Of a DNA stretch of 64,000 nt, positions 34,459-45,364 are shown piece after piece (position 1 is the first letter of the stretch; each line of letters opens with the position of its first letter). The stretch spans positions 57,708 through 121,707 of the forward strand of contig QPMI01000418.1 of NCBI GenBank assembly GCA_004431415.1. The letters run 5' to 3'. The DNA is from Cyanophora paradoxa. Its lineage: Eukaryota; Glaucocystophyceae; Cyanophorales; Cyanophoraceae. The notes beneath the pieces are model-generated. The model had not been told where the DNA came from and searched no databases. It worked only from the letters and a program-made list of their open reading frames with translations. Position numbers and translations under genes: made by a program.

Positions 34459-37400
34459 TCAATTTCCCTACGCGGTCTGCTGCACCCTCTCCCCCGGCCC
34501 CTCAAACCCGGCCCTAATCCTCGCCTCAGACCGCTACCCTGGCCCCCTGGCTCTCTGGTCCGACCCAATCGACACCCCTCACCCCCACTCCCAGCACGAG
34601 CTGACCCCGGCCCGCACAGGCTTTCCGCGCACCATTAACACCTTTTCCGGAGCACTGCGAGACCTCCGCCGTCATTTCGTCCCGGGCCAGGGCACCACTG
34701 CAGAGTACCGCCAAGCTGTCTTTGCCTCGGATCTCGCCCCTGCAACCCACACCCTCATTTTGGAAACGTGGCTGACTCTAGTCCTCCGCTATGGTATTAG
34801 CGCTGCAATCCAGAGCCGACCCCTCCCTACCATCTTCCTCGCCTCCATCCCTACCCAACTTGGGGACCTGCACCGCGGGTTTGCTCCGCCCGATTCCCCC
34901 AACACCACGTCCTCCCTCTCACCCTCACCCACAGATGGACCCGTGTGTCCCCCCGCACGAAGGAATGGATCCGTCTTCTCTCAGGCGAAAGTCCCGGGGG
35001 CCCGTCCCGCTCCCCTCGCATCTCCCTCTAACCGACCCAGACCCCTTCACCCTCCCCTCCCCCCCCTCGGCTGTCCCACACTCTGCTCTTCCAACCCCCT
35101 GTCATGTACGGAAACAATATGGCAATCCCGAGCAGACACTGCCCTTTCGCTACTCCCCCGCGCCGTACCCGCCGGAATGAGCCCTGCACCCTACCCGCCC
35201 CCGACACCCCGCACGATAGAGCCCCCACACGCCGGAAAACCGCCGTCGCGCCTCCGCGAGCCGCCCGCCTCGCCCCCGATCGTGTCAGCCCCAGACGCCC
35301 TGCAGACGGCGGCCGGTCTCCCCGCCGCCCGCCACCGCACTAGGGCCGAAGCACCAGGGCCCCAATGGACGTCGGCGTCGGGCCCCCGAACGCCACTCGC
35401 CCCGCCCCCGCCCGCGCCAGCCCCGCGCGACCTGCAGGACACCCTCAACCTCCCCGACGCGCAAAGCCGAGCGCGGGCCGATGGACCTTTGCCTGAAGCG
35501 ACACCGCCGTCGAGCCCTCGAGCGCCACCCGCCCCACCCCCGCCCGCGCCAGCCCTGCGCGACCCGCAGGACGCTCTCAGCCCCCCCGACGCCCAAAGCC
35601 GAGCGAGGGCCGATGGACCTGCGCCTGAGGCGAGACCGTCGTCGGGCGCTCGTGCGCCGCCCGCCTCGTCTCCGCCCGCACCAGCCCCGCGTGACGTGCG
35701 GGACGTCCCCAACCTCCCCGACGCCCAAAGCCGCGCGAGGGCCAATGGGCCTGCGCCTGAGGCGAGACCGTCGTCGGGCGCCCGTGCTGACGGACCTGGA
35801 TCTGAAGTGAAGCCGCCGCCGGGCCCCCGCGCGCCGCCCGTCTCGCCCCCGCTCGCGCCGGCGCCGCGCCACCTACAGACTGTTGTCGGCCCCCCCGCGG
35901 CCCGGCGCCGCGCTCGTGCCGACGGACCTGGACCTGAGGTGAAGCCGCCACCGAGCCCCAGCGCGTCGCCCGTCTCGCCTCCGCCCGCGCCGGCGCAGCG
36001 TGACCTGCAGAACGCCGTCGGCTTCCCCGCTACCCCGCCCCGCGCCCGTGCTGGCGGACCTGGACCTGCAGAGAATCCGCCGCCGGGCCCCCGCGCGCCG
36101 CCCGCCTCGCCTCCGCTCGCGCCGGCGCCGCGCGACCTGCAGGCCGTTATCGGCCTCCCCGCTGCCCGGCGCCGCGCTCGTGCCAACGGACCTGGACCTG
36201 AGGTGACGCCGTCGCCGAACCCCAGCGCGTCGCCCGTCTCGCCTCCGCCCGCGCCGGCGCCGCGCGACCTGCAGGACGCTGTCGACTTCCCTGCTGCCCG
36301 GCGCCGCGCCCGCGCTGACGAACCTGGACCTGAAGTGAAGCCGCCGCCAGGCCCCAGCGCGCCGCCCGTCTCGCCTTCGCCCGCGCCGGCGCCGCGCGAC
36401 CTGCAGGACGCTGTCGGCTTCCCCGCTGCCCGGCGCCGCGCCCGTGATGACGGACCCGGACCCGAAGTGAAGCCGCTGCCGGGCCCCAGCGCGCCGCCCG
36501 TCTCGCCTCCGCCCGCGCCGGTGCCGCGCGACCTGCAGGACGCGGTTGGCCTCCCCGCCGCCCGGCGCCGCGCCCGCGCTGACGGACCTGGACCTGAAGC
36601 GAAGCCGCCACCGGGCCTCAGAGCGCCGCCCGTCTCGCTCCCGCCCACGCCGCGCGACCTGCAGGACGCTGTTGGCCCGGCGGCTCGGTGCCGCGCCCGC
36701 GACGACTGTTCGATCCCTAGAGCAAACCTAGGGTTGCAGCAGTGTTCCGGAGGCCCGTCTGCAACGCCTCGCCCATCGAACACGTCGCCAGGCCCGCCGC
36801 AAGAGGTCAATCCCCGTCGTGATGCTGTTGTCGCTGCCGCGCCACGCCGCGCTGCCCGCCTCGGCATCCAGCAGGCCGCGCAAGTACTTTCGCAGCTCAG
36901 TCGCCGTGTCTGCATCTGGAGCACCCCCTGGACCACGGTCGCTAGACCGTGCTACGGCATGCTCCAGAACTTGATCGCTGGACTGGAGCACGGAAGCCCC
37001 ATCAGAGCCGTCGCATACTGCAGTAGCCGGTGGAGCTTCCCTCTCCGGTCGGAAAGTCCCAGGGCCCCGGACGAACCTGCGCCTACCGGTACCCCCACCG
37101 CGTGCCGTCAAAAAATCCCAACGCGAACAGGTTTTTTTATTCATTCGATTGGTGAATCGGACAATAATTCGAAGCGGCCCAGTACCTCCGCAATCCGCGA
37201 TTGGGGCTTGAATAGCTGCACTATAGCTAGTAACACTAACCCCGCGTCCGGCCACGTGCCGGGGTCTAGCTGTAACACCGATACTACCATTGCAGGTTAC
37301 GCAGCTAGCACTGGCGCCCACGCTAGTGCTGGCCCCACCAACACCGGCGCCTCGAGCTCAGACGCAGCGCTGCATGACGCCGAGAGTTGTCGTACGAACC

Positions 37401-40400
37401 ACGCGTACGGATCCGGACGTGTACTAGCCATGTGTACGGCTGCGTACCTCGCAGTCAGCCCCCGTGCTAGCGCCCACGTGCACGCTAGCGCTGGCCTCGC
37501 CGACGCAGGCGTCACGGACTCTGCGCCGCTTGATGTCGACGCCGGTCTCGAGCTCCTGGGCCGGCGCCGGCCTGCGCGCCGCGCCCCACACACCCAACGG
37601 TCCTTCAGCCGCCCGGCCCCTCTCCCCACGCGCCTCCTCCTCTGTGTTCTCCTCGCCGCCCTTGCCCCCGTCGCCCTTGCGGACATCGAGCCCAGCACAG
37701 CAACGGCCGCCGCAGTCGCTACCGCCGCCGCCGCCCTCTCCTCTCCGCCACTAGTCACGGCGGCCTCGTCCCTTCTAACATTATACCCTCCCTCTCTGTA
37801 CACCGCTGACCGTATTGACGCTCGCCACCACCGTGATGCGCTCCAGATCCCTGTCCTAGCACACCCCCCGGACGCGGCAAATGCGAAGCTGAACCTCCGC
37901 GCCCTCACGTGGAATATTCGCCGCTTGGAGGGGAAGGCGAGCGGCAACAATATTGCAACTAAATTTATCAGCGCAATTGACTATGGCCGCCGTGACTGGG
38001 ACTGCCACTTCGTTGCTCTTCAAGAGGTCGACATGGTCCCTACCGACCGCCCCCCCTCGAAGCCCTTTCCGCCCAATATCCGCGATCACCTGATTATGAC
38101 AGCAGTCCGCCGCCATAAATCTAGCTACCTTGTCTACTCTCCTCCATCCGCGGCCCGCCCTGGCACCGCCGGCTCCGCGCTGTGGATCTCAGCAAGCTAT
38201 GCAGCGCACCGCCAGGCGGATTACGCGTTTGACGGCCGAGTAGCCGGCGCCCGGTTTGACTTCCCGCGCACGCGCGAGCGCCTCATTGTCCTCTCACTCT
38301 ACGTACCGGACTGCGGGCACGACAATTTGCAAAAAGAGCTCCACGACCTCACCGAATACCTGACCGCGAAGGTCGCACCTGACCTCCACGAGCCTGACTG
38401 GCAGACGCATCTCCTGGTACTCGGCGATATGAATAGCACATACTCTCCGTGCAACGACCGGATCACCGGGGGCAACCGGCGCACTGAAACTATCCCCCCG
38501 AACTCCTACGCAGAAATATGGACCCTTTTCCGCGAGACCTGGGGTCTTTATGATACCGGAACCCCGGGCGATTTCACACATGTTTCCCGCCACGCCGACT
38601 TTCTTGACGATCAGGGCCACCGCCCCCTCCTGGACGCCGCCCGCATCGACTACGCCCTTGCCTCCCCCACTCTTGCGGCCCGATCACTAGGGACTCGCAC
38701 GCTCTATGTCCCTGGCCGACCGTCCCCTTTACTCACAGCCGACCATCTCCCCGTACTTGCGACCTTCAAAACCGAAGGCGTGCTCTCTGCCCCCCCTACG
38801 GAGCCCCGCCAGCCCCGATTCCAACCTCTCCCTCCTCTCTTCAACTATGCCGCCCAACCTGCACCCATCCGACTTGCTTTCAAGCTCGCTGTCGAAACTT
38901 TTCTCAATAAACACGGCCAGCGGTATATCCAGCTCCTTCTCACTCCCGAGAGCAGCCCCGACTACGCCCAACGCGCCACGAAATCCCACCGCTCCCTCCT
39001 CTGTGCTATCGCCCAAAGTATCAAGTCCGTCGCCCATTCCCAAGAATTCTCTACTGCTAAAGTCCTCCAACACCGCGTAGCTGCCCAGGGAGATATGGCT
39101 AAGTTCAACCATCTATCTGCACTGGACGCTGACGACGAACAACTCGTTGGCCGCGTTGGACAGGCCTTACATGACTGGGCGCACCAAGGCTCCACAGACC
39201 ACCCGCCTGACGAGACTATCCGGGCCGTCCTCCGGGACCTTCCCAAAGACGTGACGGACATCCGAAAAGCTGCGGGCTCGGACACCACACTGACATTCTG
39301 CCCCTCCCTCCTCGCTTTCCCCGACCCTCCCACTTACCCTGAATTCGAGAATGGTACCATCACAGGCTCTGAAATCGCCGAGTACCATACTCAACTAAGT
39401 ACATGGCACTTACAGGCGCGGGCCGCCCTGGACAATCATCGCCGCGCATACACCGAAGCCGACATCGCTCGCAATATTGACACCCGCCGCCACCTCCTGT
39501 CCCACTGTCGAAGCATGGGTCGGGCTATTCAACTCCTTCTCTCCCGCTTCCGATCCGCCCCTCGCCTGTATCTTACCCGCACGGCAGCGGGACTCCCCGA
39601 AGTGCTCACTGATCCCAATGAAATTAAACGCGCACATCTGGATCACTTCAAAAATTTCTGGCGACTCCGCAAGGCTGCCCCAAACCTGGATGCCATAACT
39701 ACGAAATTCGCGGACATTGAAAACGGCGCCTGGTTGGGCAGATTTTGGAAACGCCAGTACCGACCCCTTTCCCACTTCACCCCCGCCGTCTGGGACGGAC
39801 TAATGGCCATGCCAGAGGACCCCGAACTCGATCGCCTCATCTCGTCCCTGTCCAATGGTGCAGGCGGTCCCTCCGGCCTCACGAACGGAATGATTAAAAT
39901 GCTCTGGTCCCCCCTCCGCCTCTCCAAGACGGAACGCCAGGCCTTAGCCGCCTCACACTCTACCGACGAGATAAACAGCTTCGAGTCCGCGGCTCACTGG
40001 ACCACCTCGCGCGACGCTATCCGAGCTCTAGTCCAATCCACTCTTCTCGGCCACGTGCCCGACCACGCACTTCGCGGTCAAGTCTACGCTATCCCGAAAC
40101 GTGAGAATTCAGCAGATCTTGCCGATCTCCGCCCCATCACCCTTCAAGAAGTCACTTGGAAGCTGGTCACGGGCCTCCTGACCCACCGCATGGAAGACCG
40201 CATCGACACACATAACATACTACGCGGCCGCAACTATGGTTTTTGTCGCCGCGAATCTACCGACCCTGTTCTCTACGCCCTCCGATCCTCCCTCGAGGAC
40301 GCGCACCAGTTCAAAAAGCCAATCTTCGGCGGCCTGGGGGATATTGCCAGCGCCTACGACAGTGTCTCCTGGCATAGCCAAGAGCTCAGCCTTAATCGTA

Positions 40401-43400
40401 TCCAACTCCACCTCCATCCTGAAGGAAAACGCTATATAGCTCTCCACAAAAAAGCAGCTCAACACCGCACGGCGTGCATCCTTACCCCCCACGGCCGCAC
40501 GGACTATTTTCAAGTCCCCTGTGGCCTCCCCCAAGGAGGCATCGAAGCCCCTCTCCACTGGCGCATTTTCTTCGACGCCGCTCTCACCGCCATAGAAGAA
40601 CGAGCGACTCAGTCCAATTTCGGCTACCAGCTCGGGCCGCACCGATCTGACCCTACCCGCCCCCGTTCCCCCCGCCCACCATGTCCTGGCGAACCCCTCT
40701 ACTTCCCCGCCGGTCCCTGCCCCACAGTCTCTGTGCTCGCATACGCCGATGACACCACCATGCTTGCCAGCTCGGCTCAGGGTCTCCAACATATGCTTGA
40801 CTGGTTGTCCGAATTTCTCCATATCCATGGCATGAACCTGAACGCCAAAAAGACGGAAATTTTCCACTGGAAACCCCCCCGATCCGAAGCGCCAGTCAAG
40901 AGCAAATATTATGTCGGCGTCGGCGATTCCAGAGCTGAGGTTGGCCACATCCTCTCCCCCACAACACCATTCCGCGTCCTCGGCGTACAGTTTACGGCGA
41001 ACCTGTCTTGGACCCACCAAGTCCGTCTACTCAAGTCCCAGCTCCAGTCCGCAATCTCCGTCCTAGCAGCAAAGAAGATTACCGTCCACGAATTCCAAGT
41101 GATCCTACATCGGGTTCTCTTCCCCAAACTGGCATACCCTCTCCGCATCATGACCTTAACGCCATCCCAATGCCAATCCCTCGACGCTGTCTGGCTCACC
41201 GCGGCCAAACACACGGCCAACCTGGCCCAGTCCATTTCCACGGCTGCCTTCTCTTCCATCTATCGCCTTCCCTCAATAGCTGTCATCCAACGCCAACAGC
41301 AGTGCGTCGACGAGCGCCTCCGCCAAGAACTAGCCTCTCACACATCATCACTCTACGGCCAAATATACCGACAACGTGTCCTCGACACCCAGGCCCGATA
41401 CGGGCTTCCCCTTCTCCCACACGAATATCCGAACCTTCCCTCGGGGCCCCTCACACTACAGAAAAATATTACGCTTGCCATCACGGCAGACCTGACCTCC
41501 ACCTCCCATCACATCCTCACAACGTGCGACTCCTGGACACATGGCCTCCCCTCCCGCCGCTCCCATCTTCGACGAGAATATATTATATCAACGCAATTGT
41601 CGCCCCTCACCCTCCAACAAGCCGGCCAGCGACTCTATCGCTGCGGCCTCCTCACAATCCGCGACATCACGGCCCCTGACGGCTCCCTTGCCGAATGGCC
41701 CCTCCTCTGGAGTCACGGCCGTGTCCCGGCATACTACAAACGTGCCCCCTCCTGGTGGGACGCTGTCCGCGAAGAACTCTCTCTTCCCCGCCCCTCCACC
41801 CGGTCCCCTTTCCTCCCCCGCCACCGTATGCCTCCGCCGCCCTCTATCCCAGACATTCGTCGCTCTCTCCAAGCTAATGCCGTCCTTGCGGGACTCAACA
41901 TTGGTGACTTTGTCTGGACATCCCAAGGCCTGGTCGGCCGCGTCGTGGGGAAACCCCCTATCCCAGACGAAAACCCGGACGAACTAGCCTCGGAGGACTC
42001 CGATGCGGATCCTAACTGCCCCCGAGATTCAGAGTATAACTATGGGGTGGAACTCGTCCATTACTGCCTCACCCCATATGATGGTTTCTCCATGCGCGAC
42101 CCCGGTCTATCGGCGCTTGAGCTCGACCCCGCCTGGCGTGAACGCAGACTGGAATTCCAATTTTGCCCTCACCCAAAATACTGCGGCTCTGAACAGCTTC
42201 ATCGCGAGCTGGGCCTATCTACGACTGCTTGCCGATGGGTCGAGTACGCATCTCACGTCCGCCGAATCCCGGCAGGCTCGTCGTGCGAATCGAAGGGCTG
42301 GTCTCCGAGCCTCTCCAATCTCAATAGGCCGGTGCCCACCCACTCCCGGCAACTGCCCGACTCCACCTCCGCTTTCACATGCTCCCACTCTAGAGGGCAG
42401 CAGCCCTCCCGTGCTCAACCCACACGAGCAGCTAAAAAGGCCCGCCTTGACCCCTCCTCAGCTACCCCTCCTGCTCAATATGACCCAGAACTCCCCCCTC
42501 CCAACCTCCCCCGCGAAATCACACACATTGGCTTCATCGACCTCTGGCTCCGGGAAACCGACTGGTGGGACTCTTTCCGAGCGGAGGCCCAGGCTACCAA
42601 TGTTGCCCTCGAGAGACGCCCACGCCTTATGACCCCAGCATCACAAGCCGACCGCGACTTCTATGAATCCCCGGCCGGGCTCGACTTCCTTTTCACTACC
42701 TCTCGAGCCCTTTTCGCAGAGCTCTGCCCTACACTCCGCGCACTCAACTCCCCGCCCCTTCCCTCCGGACCTACTCCCCGGGTAATATACACGGACGCCA
42801 GCACACAAAAACAGGGCTCCGCCTCCGTCCGAACCACTTACGCCGGCCTTGCACCCCTCGAAAGTAATCCCGACCTGCCTGACAAAATCGAGTTCGCCCA
42901 CCGTCTCCCCGGCGTCCAACACAACGTGAACCTGGGAGAGCTAGCAGGCACAATCTCCGCAGCATTCACGTATTTCGGGCCCACGGGCGGGAAAATTATC
43001 ACGGACAGTCAGAACACTATCCGAGCCCTGACAGCCTTCGCCTTTCAAGACCCTTCATCTTTCTCCCATCCCATCAACTTCCGCACCCTGCTCCGCCGAG
43101 AAGACGGGGCCCTTCTCCTCAACGCTCGAACGCAATACGCCATTCGTATCGCCCAAGACCCGAACTTCCAAGTCACGCTTCAGTGGGTCCCCTCTCACCA
43201 ACCAAAGACCATCCCGCGGCCACCTGCAACGGCTCAGACACCAACGACGACCCGCCGCCCGGCCCCCTCTTCCCCCCGCCGACCCCGTGTCCCCCTCAGC
43301 GGACCAGCTGCCCCCCTACCTACCGCCCCGCAGACGTTCTCTGCCTCGGCTCCTTACCACTATATTGGTGGAATGGACATCCCCGATGCCCGCCTCCTTT

Positions 43401-45364
43401 TTTCGGACGACTCCCCCCCACCCCTCCCCCCGTCCCTATTCTCGTCCCTCTTCCCGCCTCGCCGGCACATTCACACATATATTCTCGCTGACAGCCCCGC
43501 CGACTACCATTTCCTCCGATGCCAAGCGGACCTCGTTGACTATATAGACGCATCTGAGACTACCAACACCCACCTGGTCCTCGACCTCGTCCCCCTCGCG
43601 TCCGCCAGACTTGAACGCGCCTTCACGGCGGCGGAAACCGTCATCTGGAACCGCTGCATCCGACTTCCCAAGGATCATGCTCTCTTCCCCTCCGACGAAC
43701 ACCTGACCATTGTCTCGGACTGCGACATCCTCCGAGCCTACTCCGCTTTCCTTGAAGCCTTAGGACGCAGAGACATCACTCACAGCATCTCCTTCCAGTG
43801 CTGCTCCCCCCCCAACCCAATCTTCCTTCAACCACTCCCCGAGGACGCCCCTGATGTTGACTACCCTGATCCCGGGCCCACAAGGAAACTCGCCCTCGAC
43901 TATTACTTAGCCCATCCTAGGGTTTCCGGCCCCACCTGGCATTTCTACCCCACTTCCCTCTGCAAACCCGCTGTCCCCGCCGACCGTGACACGCCTCTCC
44001 CCGCCTGGTACTGGGACGAAGATCTTACACTCGCCCCCCCCTCCCCGACCGAGGCTGGCACCCCCCTGATCGCGTACCACCGTTGCGACCCTGGCATGTG
44101 GGGCGTTCCTATTTCCTCCCTGATCGCAGAACAATGGGCACGGGGACCCGCCCTGTCCTGCCCGCACTGCCACCCCACCCCCGCCCCGCCTGGCCCCCCA
44201 CCCACGTTCCCTCTCCGCGACCAAACCGGCGCCCTTCCTGTTTTATTCGAACGCTATGGACGCCGAGCCATCCCTTACTCAACTGCCATCGACCCTGACG
44301 GCCCCAGGTATGATCGCCGAGTACTTCCCCTCCTCGACGGCATAAAATCTCGCCTGGCTGCCCTTAAAGCGGCCCCTCTCTCCCTCATCGACCCCAACCC
44401 TCGGTCTGGGGCCCACCTGGCCACACCCGTTCTCCTCGCACAACCCATACCTGCAGAACCCGTCGACGCTTTCTTCAGACTTCTTCAAAACCGACAAGTC
44501 TCTTTCCGCCTGCATGCCCCGACCACCCCCAAGTGCCTCTTCCTCTCGTCCTCCCACGCAACCTCGATCCTCATGGGCACAGCCCCCACTGCCCTCTCTC
44601 TCAAGGCCCGCGCAGGCCAGCCACACCTGGACCGACCCTACGTCCCGCACCCTTTCTCCCCAACGGAATACGATTATATTCTCCTCCCCCTGCCCCCCTC
44701 TGGGTCCCGACCCTGGCGACTAGCAATCATCTCGGCCCGCCTCCGCGAAATCCGCATCCTGGACGTCACCCGCAAACCCGCCTCCGACGTCACGGCCCCT
44801 CTTAAAGACTGGGTCATCAGCTGGTGGACGGCGACTCTCCGCCCCGGCGACCCCTCCCCACGCTCGGCCTGGAAGTACGACACCAGCACCTTCCCCACAC
44901 AAGCCTGGAAAAACGTTCACACGGGTGAAGACGCTCTCTTCGTCATGACCGCTGCTGAGTTCATTGGCCGCGGTGAGGAAGTCCACCTGTATGGCAAAGG
45001 ACGGGGCCGTCCTATCCCCTTCCACGCCCCCATCTACCGGGAGCGTTGGGCGGCCGCTCTCCTTCTCCGGGACCCTGAGGTTCTCCTGGGGACAGTCCAG
45101 GCTAACGACCCGGCATTCACAACAAAACGACAGCGCATGACCCCGCGCACCAGCTCCCGCCCCTCCCAGCACACGGCAGCCAAAGCCCGCCGTCCGGTCA
45201 GACGCAAGCGAGACCCCACCCCTCCTCCCTTCCGTCCTCCCTCTCCCCCCGTCCCTTACACCGGTAACCCCCGGTCCCCAATTCCCCTCCCTCCCCCACA
45301 GCCCCCACCCCCCCCACCCTGCCCTTCCCCACCCCCACGCCCCCGGCGCCCGAGGCCCGATTAA
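34459..45364 (+). CDS. Family B polyprotein segment 4: D4 end, array 4, EEP, RT, RNase H N-half, Ulp1-like module I
   Basis: A single open frame of about 3,630 codons, in phase with segment 3 after removal of element A. Domains: D4 remainder (NPALILAS; 34459 to about 35100, degenerate at its end); array 4; hydrophobic segment LLLCVLLAALAPVALA (about 37630-37680); EEP endonuclease 37890-38775 with TWNIRRLEG, VALQEVD, LVLGDMNST, AARIDYALAS and TADHLPVLA; RT about 39840-41100 with LRPITLQEV, GDIASAYDSV, GLPQGGIEAPLHW and YADD (40742-40753); connecting region; RNase H YTDAS (Asp 42794-42796), GELAG (Glu 42938-42940), TDSQNT (Asp 43004-43006), WVPSH (His 43196-43198). Then the insert: linker domain, CPHCHP, and protease-like module I at 44440-45080. 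All RT and endonuclease catalytic residues are intact. The stop at 45362-45364 lies in a Pro/C-rich tract; copies 1 and 3 read through here, so it is probably an indel. Confidence 0.88.
35200..36710 (+). repeat. Coding minisatellite array 4
   Basis: About twelve units. The first four are a diverged subtype (LNLPDAQSRARADGP); the rest are the 132-bp PAARRRARADGPGPEVKPPP type. 35862-36376 nearly duplicates 14560-15075. Confidence 0.9.

Noticed and set aside
37131-37160. T7 tract near 37131 as the end of another minus-strand insertion
   Set aside because: I could not find a matching target duplication, and copy 3 matches the backbone from about 37240 on without a break.
34459-45364. Ordinary host gene because of the 3,600-codon open frame
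   Set aside because: EEP, RT and RNase H motifs, repeat copies elsewhere and a LINE 3' end identify it as a retrotransposon.
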